Origin: Wolbachia endosymbiont of Oedothorax gibbosus
Lineage (GTDB): Bacteria > Pseudomonadota > Alphaproteobacteria > Rickettsiales > Anaplasmataceae
Assembly: GCF_936270435.1 (NCBI RefSeq)
Contig: NZ_OW370567.1
Span: 1,375,973-1,439,972 of the forward strand
Reading direction: 5' to 3'
Length of the DNA stretch: 64,000 nt
The position numbers and the translations under genes are program-made. The notes under the pieces are model-generated. The model was not told the origin of the DNA. It searched no databases and saw only the letters and a program-made list of their open reading frames with translations. Shown piece after piece: positions 25,768-34,568 of this stretch. Positions within the stretch are counted from its first letter, which is position 1. Each line of letters starts with the position of its first letter.

Positions 25768-26092
25768 AGTTCAAAAGCGTGATTTCTAGGGAGTTTCTGC
25801 GCTCAAAGGCAAATTAAAAGGTTGAACCTAGAAGCTATACGAAAAGTCTGGTTGGTAGAAGTCCTCGCGATTGAGTGTCATTTCTATAACTTTCCCCTTA
25901 CTATTACCCACAAATATGAACGTTTGTTGCATAGCTCTTAACGGCAAACTTTTGCTTGAAATAACTGTTTATATGGTACAATTTACAGCTTTTAGTTGCT
26001 AAAATTATAACTCTTAATTTAATAATTTTAATCTAATAATCTTTCAAGTTAATAAAATTATTTGAGTAAATACAATACCATGTCTTTAATTT
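25768..26092. other. Spacer without a recognisable gene
   Basis: This AT-rich stretch contains no coding region or structured RNA that I can support. It probably includes remnants from the truncation of the upstream gene. Confidence 0.4.
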
Positions 26093-26302
26093 GTGGGCAA
26101 TAGTAAGATTTTTAATAAAATTAGTTGCCAAGAATACCACAATAGAGTAGATGTGAGTTTTAAAATTTTGCAAAAATTTACAGCAAAAAAGTTGGAAGCA
26201 GAACCCTTTTTAACTCATCTTTTTGAGACTTTTGACAATGTTTTAGAACTGAAGAAGGAAAAGGGTATTGTTTTTATTGACTTACCTGTGTATTCACGCT
26301 AA
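26093..26302 (+). CDS. Small hypothetical ORF, possibly a fragment
   Basis: A 69-codon frame begins with GTG at 26093 and lacks a clear ribosome binding site. It reads ISCQEYHNRVDVSFKILQKF and FLTHLFETFDNVLELKKEKG, a plausible helical protein. It ends 35 bases before the ankyrin gene. It may be a remnant of a larger gene; no family is recognised. Confidence 0.3.
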   Translation: MGNSKIFNKISCQEYHNRVDVSFKILQKFTAKKLEAEPFLTHLFETFDNVLELKKEKGIVFIDLPVYSR

Positions 26303-26336
26303 TCACTGAAGAATTAGTGAGTAATGGTTATACAAT

Positions 26337-27476
26337 ATGAATGGTGGGGCATCAAGCAAGAAAAATAAAAAATTAATTAACATTTTAAATCAGTTAGAAA
26401 GCGGTAGCAAGCTATTAAGTGATCACAAATCACTTATTGAACGTATAAAGAAGCGTCTACAAGCAGGAGCTGATCCAAATGTACCAAACGAAAAAGATGG
26501 AAAAACTCTGTTACATTACGCTGCTGAAAATAACTGGCTTCAAGTTATAGAATTGCTTTTACAAAAAAGAGCTAATCCAAATGTACAAGATCAAAGTGGA
26601 AAGATTCCATTTGAGTATGCTACTGAAGATAAGTGCTGTCAAGCTTTGAAGGGTTCGAGTTATGATTTAGATAATTCTCGTAAAAATGAAGAGAATCTGC
26701 CAACACCTGATGGTTCAGTAGGTGAAAGTGGTGATTCTCGTGAAAATGAAAAGAATCCGGCAAATAGCCCTAATAACGACAACTTGACTTTTACAGATCA
26801 ACAGACAAGCTCAGAATCGCCAGAAGTTATTAATTCGTCAGATAGTGAGAACTCAGAAGACAGTTCGGACTGTGATAATAGGGATAACAATATTTCAAGA
26901 CTTAATAATTTAGCGTATGAAAGTATTGTAAACAAAAATAATAAGCAAATTCATGAGTATGACTTTAAAGCAAAAATAAAAGACGGATACTTTTGTATAG
27001 AATATCCACAAGATAGTATTATTGAACCTGCAAAAATCTTAAACAATGAAAAAGCTAAAGAGTTAAATTTAAAAGTCGGCACACTTAAAATTGGGGAGAG
27101 TAAAGTAAGAGTTGAAAGCATAGACGGAAAGAGAAATTATACAGATATCTTAGGTAGCATTAAAATGTCTTTTACCACTGAGGCAGGAGAGATTAGTATT
27201 TACCTACATCCTAGTGAGAAAGATAGTAATAAAATAGAGGTAGAGATTGATAAAGAGAGCGAAGCAAGGCTTAACAAGTTAAAGGCTGAGAAGAAAAGTT
27301 TAGGAGAAAACTGTCTTTTGGGAAGAAAAAGTGTTCTGAAAGCTATAGAAGATAAAGGTTTTGAGAAAAATGGTAGTGTGTCTACAAAGACTACTAAGGA
27401 TGATCCATCTACTGATCTTATGCAACCTCGTCCAGAGCAAGCAGCAAGAGAAAAAAGCAATAGCCCCACCAGGTAA
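26337..27476 (+). CDS. Ankyrin repeat protein with a Wolbachia-specific C-terminal domain
   Basis: This 379-residue protein has two ankyrin repeats at about residues 40-110 (KRLQAGADPNVPNEKDGKTL, LHYAAENNWLQVIELLLQKR, ANPNVQDQSGKIPFEYATED). A low-complexity acidic Ser/Asn linker follows (SPEVINSSDSENSEDSSDCD). The C-terminal domain, about residues 195-340, is not one I can name; it includes EPAKILNNEKAKELNLKVGT, DILGSIKMSFTTEAGEISIY and ARLNKLKAEKKSLGENCLLG. The last ~150 residues are nearly duplicated, inverted, at 54991-55463. No signal peptide is visible. Ankyrin proteins are candidate host-interaction proteins, but the target is unknown. Confidence 0.8.
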   Translation: MNGGASSKKNKKLINILNQLESGSKLLSDHKSLIERIKKRLQAGADPNVPNEKDGKTLLHYAAENNWLQVIELLLQKRANPNVQDQSGKIPFEYATEDKCCQALKGSSYDLDNSRKNEENLPTPDGSVGESGDSRENEKNPANSPNNDNLTFTDQQTSSESPEVINSSDSENSEDSSDCDNRDNNISRLNNLAYESIVNKNNKQIHEYDFKAKIKDGYFCIEYPQDSIIEPAKILNNEKAKELNLKVGTLKIGESKVRVESIDGKRNYTDILGSIKMSFTTEAGEISIYLHPSEKDSNKIEVEIDKESEARLNKLKAEKKSLGENCLLGRKSVLKAIEDKGFEKNGSVSTKTTKDDPSTDLMQPRPEQAAREKSNSPTR

Positions 27477-27589
27477 TGTATTTTTCAAGATAAGACTTTA
27501 AGAAATTAATCATAAATGTTCATACGTATTAAATTAGAGCAGATAGTATAAAAAGCAGCAATTAACACAAGAGCTAAAGGCAAATAGCG

Positions 27590-27760
27590 ATCATTGAAAT
27601 TGTGCCACACAATGACAAACTCACTCGAAATTGTTCCGGTGATAGAGTCTGGCAGGGTTTTTCTGCCACAGCAAGCGGTATGATTTTGAGTATGAGATTT
27701 TAATGTTCCCAGAAGCCCGTTATGATGCGTTGCAATGAAAATTAACACCAGTGCTTTCAG
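27590..27760 (+). pseudogene. Phage terminase large subunit C-terminal relic (copy 1)
   Basis: Across frames the plus strand reads EIVPHNDKLTR, then IVPVIESGRVFLPQQA, then YDFEYEILMFPEARYD. This is the RNase H-like C-terminal nuclease region of a terminase large subunit. Frameshifts and an internal deletion (the DDQVDSTVQYL part is lost) make it dead. It ends at an IS982 copy. A better preserved but also short relic lies at 54830-54980 in inverted orientation. Confidence 0.7.
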
Positions 27761-28413
27761 ACCCCAGTTATGGATTAACCAACGAAGTAAAGCTGAGAAA
27801 TACAGGGCTTTTTCGATTGCATTGAATAGACTTCTTTCAAAATTGGAAAAGAGCAAAAAATTAGTATAAAATCATACATTTAAAAGTATGAGATATGAAG
27901 AAACTAAGGAGTTAGATGAAGAGAAGTTTCGTCGTCTGACAGGAGTAAAGAAGGCAACTTTCAACAGGATGGTAGAAATTTTAGATGAAGAAGATAGAAG
28001 GAAAAAAGCAAAAAGTGGGCGTAAAAGCAAGCTCTGTATAGAAGACAGGCTACTTATGGCATTGGAATATCTTCGTGAATATCGGACATATTTCCACATT
28101 GGTCGAAGTTATGGTATGAGCGAAAGTACGACCTATAAAATCATAAAGTGGATTGAAAATACATTGGTAAAACATCCGGATTTTGCATTGCCAGGGCGAA
28201 AAGAGGTTCTAAAAAGTGATATAGAATATGAGGTTTTAGTGATAGATGCAACAGAAACTCCTGTGGAAAGACCCAAAAAAAGCAAAAAAGATTTTATTCA
28301 GGAAAAAAGAAAAAGCACAGTATAAAAACACAGATTATTTCGGAAAAAGAAAGCAAAAAGATCATTTGCACGTCTTTTTCAAATGGTAGGAAACATGATT
28401 TTCGGCTTTTTAA

Positions 28414-29394
28414 ACCTCAGTTATGGATTAGAAAATAGATAAAAGTATAACTAAGAAGAGGGAAACAGGGTAAACTCGAGTATTTTAGTAATAATAAGAG
28501 GTTACCCATGAAGAAAGATATTACAGAACTGTACTGTTGCGTCGAGGATTTTTGTCGTGCGGTAGATGATAATTTTGCAAATAGGTTCTTATCAAACGGC
28601 AAAAAACCAACCAGAGTACCAGAAATAGCGCACTCAGAAATTCTAACCATAATCCTATTATACCATAAATCACCATGTAAAAACTTCAAGGCTTTTTATC
28701 TTTGTTATCTTCAGTTATTCTATAGATCAGAGTTTTCAAAGCTGCCTTCATATCACAGATTTATTGCCTTAAAGCCGCGAGTTTTGTGGTATTTAGCATT
28801 ACTTTTGCAATGGTTTTGTGAACAAGCAAAAATGACCGGGATTTCCTACATAGATTCTACTTCAATAGCAGTATGCCATCGAAAAAGAATCTCAAGAAAT
28901 AAGGTTTTCAAAGGATTAGCAGAGTTAGGAAAGAATACTTACGGCTGGTTTTTTGGTTTTAAATTACATGTAGTAATCAATGAAATAGGTGAAATTCAAG
29001 GTGTTACGCTAACCAGAGGTAACGTCGATGACAGAAAACCTGTACCAACTCTAACCAAAAAACTAACTGGACTTTTGTTTGGAGATAAGGGCTATATAAA
29101 GAAAGAGCTCTTTGAGAAACTATTCGATAGAGGTCTAAAACTCGTCACTAAAGTGAAAAAAGGTATGAAAAATGCACTGATTTCGCTGAAAGAGAAGATT
29201 TTACTAGGGAAAAGATCGATTGTTGAAACGGTTTTTGGCTGCCTAAAAAACAAATTTGAACTTGAGCACACTCGGCATAGATCCACAGTAAATTTCTTGG
29301 TACATATTTTTTCTACCCTCATTTCTTATTCAATGCAATCGAAAAAGCCCTGTATTTCTCAGCTTTACTTCGTTGGTTAATCCATAACTGGGGT
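28414..29394 (+). mobile_element. IS982-family element, copy 3 (innermost)
   Basis: The 981-bp element is flanked by the perfect 5-bp duplication TTTAA (28409-28413 and 29395-29399). It sits within the IS5-family transposase gene, in opposite orientation to the outer IS982. Confidence 0.93.
28508..29380 (+). CDS. IS982-family transposase (copy 3)
   Basis: This is an intact 290-residue transposase identical in translation to copies 1 and 2. Confidence 0.92.
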   Translation: MKKDITELYCCVEDFCRAVDDNFANRFLSNGKKPTRVPEIAHSEILTIILLYHKSPCKNFKAFYLCYLQLFYRSEFSKLPSYHRFIALKPRVLWYLALLLQWFCEQAKMTGISYIDSTSIAVCHRKRISRNKVFKGLAELGKNTYGWFFGFKLHVVINEIGEIQGVTLTRGNVDDRKPVPTLTKKLTGLLFGDKGYIKKELFEKLFDRGLKLVTKVKKGMKNALISLKEKILLGKRSIVETVFGCLKNKFELEHTRHRSTVNFLVHIFSTLISYSMQSKKPCISQLYFVG

Positions 29395-29714
29395 TTTAAG
29401 GAGTCAAAAGTGCACATACTACCAAGTATCAAAGTCCTAGCAGATAGCGGTTACAGAGGTCTACAAAAAATTCACGCAAATGTTGAATTGCCACATAGAA
29501 AAACGAAAAAGCACCCATTGACTAAGAAACAAAAGCAAGAAAATCAAGAGCTTGCAAGCAAAAGAGTTGTGGTTGAGAATGTAATCGGTTTGCTTAAAAG
29601 ATTTAAAATTATTGCAGATAAATATCGCAATCGGCGAAAACGTTTTGGATTGAGATTCAATTTGATAGCTGGAATTTACAATCTAGAGTTGATGATGTGA
29701 ATTTTGAAAGAGGT

Positions 29715-30539
29715 CTAATAAGAAATGAGGGTAGAAAAAATATGTACCAAGAAATTTACTGTGGATCTATGCCGAGTGTGCTCAAGTTCAAATTTGTTTT
29801 TTAGGCAGCCAAAAACCGTTTCAACAATCGATCTTTTCCCTAGTAAAATCTTCTCTTTCAGCGAAATCAGTGCATTTTTCATACCTTTTTTCACTTTAGT
29901 GACGAGTTTTAGACCTCTATCGAATAGTTTCTCAAAGAGCTCTTTCTTTATATAGCCCTTATCTCCAAACAAAAGTCCAGTTAGTTTTTTGGTTAGAGTT
30001 GGTACAGGTTTTCTGTCATCGACGTTACCTCTGGTTAGCGTAACACCTTGAATTTCACCTATTTCATTGATTACTACATGTAATTTAAAACCAAAAAACC
30101 AGCCGTAAGTATTCTTTCCTAACTCTGCTAATCCTTTGAAAACCTTATTTCTTGAGATTCTTTTTCGATGGCATACTGCTATTGAAGTAGAATCTATGTA
30201 GGAAATCCCGGTCATTTTTGCTTGTTCACAAAACCATTGCAAAAGTAATGCTAAATACCACAAAACTCGCGGCTTTAAGGCAATAAATCTGTGATATGAA
30301 GGCAGCTTTGAAAACTCTGATCTATAGAATAACTGAAGATAACAAAGATAAAAAGCCTTGAAGTTTTTACATGGTGATTTATGGTATAATAGGATTATGG
30401 TTAGAATTTCTGAGTGCGCTATTTCTGGTACTCTGGTTGGTTTTTTGCCGTTTGATAAGAACCTATTTGCAAAATTATCATCTACCGCACGACAAAAATC
30501 CTCGACGCAACAGTACAGTTCTGTAATATCTTTCTTCAT
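29715..30539 (-). pseudogene. IS982-family transposase (copy 4), C-terminally truncated by the nested element
   Basis: The frame starts as in other copies (MKKDITELYCCVEDFCRAVD) and holds all catalytic blocks. It ends after STLISY where the IS5-family element was inserted, losing about 16 C-terminal residues (SMQSKKPCISQLYFVG). The catalytic Glu is kept, so residual activity cannot be excluded. Confidence 0.85.
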
Positions 30540-30633
30540 GGGTAACCTCTTATTATTACTAAAATACTCGAGTTTACCCTGTTTCCCTCTTCTTAGTTAT
30601 ACTTTTATCTATTTTCTAATCCATAACTGAGGT

Positions 30634-31285
30634 TTGTAATACTCCATCCGAGTCTTTTGCTTGCTTCAAACTTTTCGATAAATTGCTTTTTAATTTCTTC
30701 CTCTGATGTTATAGAACTTATGCTAATTTTGCTGTGGATATCTATTTCAATAATATTGCAACTTACCACTTCAATTGTATCTGTTAAAATCCTCACATCC
30801 TCCCTGTTTAGCTGATTTCTGACAATTTCTAGTAATTCTTTTGGCGGTATGCCAGTTGTGGATAATTGTGTTGATAAGATTGAAACTTGTACTTTTCCTG
30901 GTACCAGAGATTCTACTAATGCATCTTTTACTCTCATATCCGCTAATAATGCATAATACCGATAATTTCCTCCTGTGCTCCAACCTATTATCTTTGCTTT
31001 AATTCTTTTTCTAAATCGTTCATCATCTTCTTCTTTTTCCCTTTCTACACCATAAAACTCAGCTAAATTATCAAGATCTTCTCCTGTTGCAAATTTTAGT
31101 AAATTGCTTTTTACCGCTTCATTTATTCTTTGTCTCAGCAAAAGTTCTCGCCATGCTGCTACTTCTAAAATCCTTATCGCTGGGTCACTTTCTACTAATG
31201 CTGTAAAACTTGCGTCAAGCTTCACCAACTCTTCCTTCATCCGAGAAAAAATCTCTTCAAAGTTCAGTGGTTCAGGCTGCTGCAT
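30634..31285 (-). pseudogene. gpJ: Phage baseplate assembly protein J, 3'-truncated
   Basis: About 217 residues of a gpJ-like baseplate wedge protein are present: DPAIRILEVAAWRELLLRQR, NLLKFATGEDLDNLAEFYGV, GGNYRYYALLADMRVKDALV and a tail-end ASKRLGWSIT. P2 gpJ is about 300 residues. The frame runs into IS982 copy 4 and ends with ten IS-derived residues. The start at 31285 is 2 bases from the gpW stop, as in an intact tail operon. The real 3' end is missing, and the terminase relic found beyond the IS is not its normal neighbour. Confidence 0.85.
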
Positions 31286-31487
31286 TTTTAAACAACTACT
31301 CCATTAATATTTATGAACTTACCTTCTGAAAGATAGACACCTTCTAAATTCAATGTTACTCTCCCTTCTTTAACTTCAGCAATCTTTACTTTTTCTAACT
31401 TAAATCTCCTCTCAAATTTCCCCAGTGCTTCTGCTGTTGCTGCGTAAATTTCTAGTGTTAAATCACGATTAACTGGCTTATCTACTA

Positions 31488-32436
31488 TAGTACTTTTCAT
31501 AATAGTCCAAATAAGGTAAAATAAGGATTTGTAGTAGTGAAGGTAGGTATGCCAGCAGCATATAGTTATGACTTAAGGAAAAAAGCAATGGAAGCTCTAG
31601 ACGAGGGAGAAAGCAGAGAAACAGTGGCAGCAAGATTTAAAATTGGACGAACTACTTTGTGGGAGTGGCAGCAAAGAAGAAAAGAAACAGGTGACTTTCA
31701 ATCAAAAAAACTTGGAAATGGAGGTTACAATCACAAAATTACCGACTGGGATGCCTTTGCTAAATTTGCCAGAGAAAACGGAGGAAAGACTCTATTGGAA
31801 ATGGCTAAACTTTGGAGCAACGTTAGTATCCAAACTATCCACCGAGCCCTGAAAAAAATTGGATTTACACGCAAAAAAAGACCTATGGGTACAAGGAAAG
31901 AAGCGAAGAAAAACGTGCTAAATTCTTGAAAATTATAGCAACAAAAGAACCTAAAAACTTAGTGTATATAGATGAGTCTGGCATTGACAACACTGAAGAC
32001 TACCCCTATGGATATTGTCAGAAGGGACAGCGGTTTTATGCCCTAAAATCTGGGAAGAAAACTCAACGAATCAGTATGATTGCAGCTTTAAGTGAAAGAA
32101 AAATAGTTGCTCCATTAACCTTTGAAGGCCACTGTAATATGGATATTTTTAATGGATGGTTTGAGCAATTTTTGATACCGACCTTGGAACCTGGACAAAC
32201 TGTCATTCTTGACAATGCTACTTTTCATAAGTCTGATAAGATCATTAAGCTTGCTAAAGGGATTGGTGCAGAAATTTTGTATCTGCCACCGTATTCTCCA
32301 GATTTTAACAAAATTGAACATCATTGGTTTGCTATAAAAAACAGAGTCAGGAAAAACATTCCTCTATTCAAGTCTTTTCGTCATGCTGTTGATTCTGCCT
32401 TTCTATGATCTGTTCGGATTATTATGAGAAGTGCTA
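31488..32436 (+). mobile_element. IS630-family element, copy c
   Basis: The 949-bp element is flanked by TA (31486-31487 and 32437-32438) and has the same ends as the other copies. It splits gpW. Confidence 0.92.
31537..32408 (+). CDS. IS630-family transposase (orfA/orfB, -1 frameshift), copy c
   Basis: OrfA is 31537-31929 and orfB runs to 32408. The A7 slip site is at 31873-31879. The sequence is as in copies b and d, with intact catalytic blocks. Confidence 0.9.
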
Positions 32437-32576
32437 TAATTCAAATAGCCTGGATCCATAATCCCTTCTCATTATTCTACTGTTAATAGGAGTGGTCAGT
32501 ATATCAATTATCGATTGCTTTAAGTGCTCTATTCCTTCTAACTCTTTCCCTGTTTTAGCATCCATACCCTTCATTT

Positions 32577-32831
32577 CTATTTTGCAAAGACGCTTTCACT
32601 GCCTTTTATTACTTTAAACCCACATGAAACTATATCTCCTACTCTTCCTACACTAAGACCATTTGCAAACACTGTTTTTGATACTTGAATCATTACTTTT
32701 CCTTCACTAAAACTGTCTCCTTGTCTACATATTGACTTACCGTTTACAAAAACATTATTACTGCCGCTAATACAGAAATGTGGTATAGCTTCTCCACAGT
32801 AGTCTCCTAACCTCACTATTCCTTTGTTCAA
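32577..32831 (-). CDS. Phage PAAR-motif protein
   Basis: This 84-residue protein shows repeated PAAR-type strands: RLGDYCGEAIPHFCISGSNN, VFVNGKSICRQGDSFSEG, VFANGLSVGRVGDIVSCGFK. PAAR proteins form the sharpened tip on phage or T6SS spikes; the His and Cys residues (C, H, C) are candidate metal ligands. It overlaps gpV by 4 bases, the usual spike-tip pairing in WO tail modules. Confidence 0.85.
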   Translation of the reverse strand: MNKGIVRLGDYCGEAIPHFCISGSNNVFVNGKSICRQGDSFSEGKVMIQVSKTVFANGLSVGRVGDIVSCGFKVIKGSESVFAK

Positions 32832-33292
32832 TTTAAGTCGATCCTTTCTGCTTTCAGTTTTATTCCACTTTTTGTCATTTCTATGCTCGATTCTCCAGCT
32901 TTCAGTGTTATTTTATCTACTACTTCAATCTCTAAATGATGTTTATCTTTATCGTATGACAACTTTGTTCCATCTTGAAATGTTAAGCTACTCACCTCTT
33001 TTTTATTTTCTGGTGCAGAGTACTTTTGTTGATATATTCCAAGAAGTACTACTCCTAAAGATAATTCTCCCAGCGGGGAAAGTATAACTACTTGCTCATC
33101 AATATCTGGCGGACACCAATCTCTATCTTTTCCTGCTTTACTTGTTATCCACGGTAAATAATCTGTTAAAAATTCTCCTATTTTCACTCTTACTTTTGCT
33201 TTTTCATAATCTATTTCTTCTACAACTCCTATACGAACAATGTTGGCCAATTTCCTCTGTAATTCCGAAATTGCAAAATTATTTTCTAACAT
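32828..33292 (-). CDS. gpV: Phage baseplate assembly protein V (spike)
   Basis: This 154-residue gpV/gp45-like spike protein has the N-terminal OB-like domain: NIVRIGVVEEIDYEKAKVRV, TDYLPWITSKAGKDRDWCPP, DEQVVILSPLGELSLGVVLL. A C-terminal beta-helix-like segment follows (DKITLKAGESSIEMTKSGIK). Length is close to that of WO and Mu/P2 relatives. The protein would trimerise under the tail tube with the PAAR tip. It overlaps its upstream and downstream neighbours by 14 and 4 bases, in a tightly packed operon. Confidence 0.88.
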   Translation of the reverse strand: MLENNFAISELQRKLANIVRIGVVEEIDYEKAKVRVKIGEFLTDYLPWITSKAGKDRDWCPPDIDEQVVILSPLGELSLGVVLLGIYQQKYSAPENKKEVSSLTFQDGTKLSYDKDKHHLEIEVVDKITLKAGESSIEMTKSGIKLKAERIDLN

Positions 33293-33752
33293 TTATTTCA
33301 CCGATTTCTATTTTGTGTGGCCTAAATTTTCCTTTTTCCCAAATAGATCGCCCTACGTGTATTGTATGCACCCACTCTACCATCCACACTAAATATGCAT
33401 CTAATTCGGGTCTAAATCCATCAGGCTCTGCAGAAAGAAATTCAGCCGGAGATACATTCTTTTCCCAGGTATTCTTGTTCACTACTCTTGCTACTTCTGC
33501 TGCTAATGACCTTACAACTAACGAGGAATCCTCGACTGTTCCATCAACTACAATCCTTGCCTCAAATCTTGCTCTCAGCGCTAATTCCTCTGTTCCAGGA
33601 TCTTTTCCCGATTCTAAACTCACAAGCTCTACAAATACCGCTGGCGCTACTAATTCTTTCCTTATTGCTGGATAAATTTCACATGTCTGTATAGACGATA
33701 TTTCTCTCTTCAGCGTAGTGCAGATTGCATTATGCAAATCTTTAAAATTCAT
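33279..33752 (-). CDS. WO phage structural protein, tail terminator/completion-like
   Basis: This 157-residue protein begins MNFKDLHNAICTTLKREISS and continues EIYPAIRKELVAPAVFVELV, RARFEARIVVDGTVEDS and VRSLAAEVARVVNKNTWEKN. The small alpha/beta layout and position between gpZ-like and gpV genes fit a tail terminator or completion protein (Gp37-like family). The assignment rests mainly on position. Confidence 0.65.
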   Translation of the reverse strand: MNFKDLHNAICTTLKREISSIQTCEIYPAIRKELVAPAVFVELVSLESGKDPGTEELALRARFEARIVVDGTVEDSSLVVRSLAAEVARVVNKNTWEKNVSPAEFLSAEPDGFRPELDAYLVWMVEWVHTIHVGRSIWEKGKFRPHKIEIGEINVRK

Positions 33753-34261
33753 ACATTTCTTGTAATATCACGTTCAAAGAACTTTTTAAACACTTCCTCA
33801 ACCTCATAATTAACAAGATTCTCTATTATCCTTGAAGCTTCAGGTTCCAGTGCTAATTTTACCTCTTGTATTGGCAAAGCTGTTCTTCCTTCACGCTTAA
33901 AAATACCGCTATTTCCTTTTGGCATAACTGCCGCAAATCCTCCTATAAATTGGTGCTTTCCTACTTTCGATCCTCTTCTTGTTTTTTGTATTTTGCTAAT
34001 TGTCGATGCTCTAATGTCATAGAGATTCGCTCTAATTAACACGTCTAATCTGCTAATTTTCGCCTTAAAAATTCTTAATCTCTTTCTTATCAAACTTAAT
34101 TTTATCTTCTTTTCCTCACTGATTTCCTTAGCTGCTTTTGCTTTTAACCATAGTGCTGTTCTATTTAGTGCTTTTATAGCTGCCAGTTTTACTTTCTGCT
34201 CTTTTCCGTCAATATTGGAGATTATTTCATTAATATTGTTACTAGTTTTAATATTAAACAC
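33749..34261 (-). CDS. gpZ: Phage minor tail protein Z-like
   Basis: This 170-residue protein resembles the prophage minor tail protein Z family. It has an Ile/Lys-rich helical N terminus with VKLAAIKALNRTALWLKAKA and KEISEEKKIKLSLIRKRLRI. A central basic segment (KIQKTRRGSKVGKHQFIGGF) and GIFKREGRTALPIQEV follow, a motif typical of the family. It overlaps both neighbours by a few bases. Confidence 0.78.
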   Translation of the reverse strand: MFNIKTSNNINEIISNIDGKEQKVKLAAIKALNRTALWLKAKAAKEISEEKKIKLSLIRKRLRIFKAKISRLDVLIRANLYDIRASTISKIQKTRRGSKVGKHQFIGGFAAVMPKGNSGIFKREGRTALPIQEVKLALEPEASRIIENLVNYEVEEVFKKFFERDITRNV

Positions 34262-34568
34262 TTTCTATTGCCTCAATTTTCCATATTTTACCTGAAGAAT
34301 CTTTCAATGGTGGTTCAAAAATCTTGTAGAACCTTTTTTCAATCTTGATATAATCGCCTGTGCTAAAGGAAGTAACGTCCTGATCACGTATTTCTATAGA
34401 AGCAATTTGCTGAGTTAATGCTCCATCTGCACCTAAAGAGTACGTAGTGTCGGGACGTTTAATTAGCACTTTTATTTTTCGAATACCCTCCTTATTTTTA
34501 TTACAATATGTGGCTTCCACTCCTAGATACTCAAAACAATCTTCTAGTAATCTCTCTATATTCATCAA
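34254..34568 (-). CDS. Phage head-tail joining-like protein
   Basis: This 104-residue protein lies between capsid and tail genes, where lambda has FII and related joining proteins. It reads MMNIERLLEDCFEYLGVEAT, DTTYSLGADGALTQQIASIE and DYIKIEKRFYKIFEPPLKDS. A beta-rich fold is likely. The name follows position and size more than motifs. Confidence 0.6.
   Translation of the reverse strand: MMNIERLLEDCFEYLGVEATYCNKNKEGIRKIKVLIKRPDTTYSLGADGALTQQIASIEIRDQDVTSFSTGDYIKIEKRFYKIFEPPLKDSSGKIWKIEAIESV

Larger units (their letters stand above)
27888..29700 (+). pseudogene. IS5-family transposase split by IS982 copy 3
   Basis: The 5' ORF (27888-28325) reads KFRRLTGVKKATFNRMVEIL, IEDRLLMALEYLREYRTYFH, SYGMSESTTYKIIKWIENTL and VLVIDATETPVERPKK, the first catalytic Asp region. 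The second frame continues past the ORF end (IISEKESKKIICTSFSNGRK) up to LFK at 28413, where IS982 copy 3 is inserted with duplication TTTAA. The rest resumes at 29395 with VHILPSIKVLADSGYRGLQK (second Asp) and KRVVVENVIGLLKRFKII (catalytic Glu). The first-to-second frame change lies over A-rich runs near 28270-28300, so it may be a programmed frameshift. The inner insertion makes it inactive. Confidence 0.88.
27828..29716 (+). mobile_element. IS5-family element nested in IS982 copy 4, itself split by IS982 copy 3
   Basis: Ends AGACTTCTTTCAAAATT and AATTTTGAAAGAGGTCT are imperfect inverted repeats. The flanking AAT (27825-27827 and 29717-29719) looks like a 3-bp target duplication. Without the inner IS982 and its duplication the element is about 903 bp. 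The gene content resembles the ISWpi1 type. Confidence 0.85.
27761..30633 (-). mobile_element. IS982-family element, copy 4, interrupted by a nested IS5-family element
   Basis: The left end (ACCCCAGTTATGGATTAACC) begins at 27761 and the right end finishes at 30633. Removing the insertion at 27828-29716 and one AAT leaves the usual 981 bp. The flanks, ...TTCAG and TTGTA..., do not form a 5-bp duplication. On the left is a terminase relic and on the right the 3' part of gpJ, so the element marks a rearrangement or deletion junction. Confidence 0.9.
31288..32574 (-). pseudogene. gpW: Phage baseplate assembly protein W (gp25-like), split by IS630
   Basis: The start at 32574 (MKGMDAKTGKELEGIEHLKQ) leads to IIDILTTPINSRIMRRDYGS and RLFEL, where IS630 copy c is inserted. 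After it the frame resumes as VDKPVNRDLTLEIYAATAEA and ends RVTLNLEGVYLSEGK...VV at 31288. Rejoined with one TA it gives about 115 residues, the size of P2 gpW/T4 gp25-like wedge proteins. The RRDYGSRLFEL motif is characteristic. The start overlaps the PAAR stop by a few bases. Confidence 0.88.

Noticed and set aside
27506..27856. Minus-strand 116-codon ORF
   Set aside because: It is antisense to the decayed terminase relic and continues into IS982 and IS5 ends; a chance frame.
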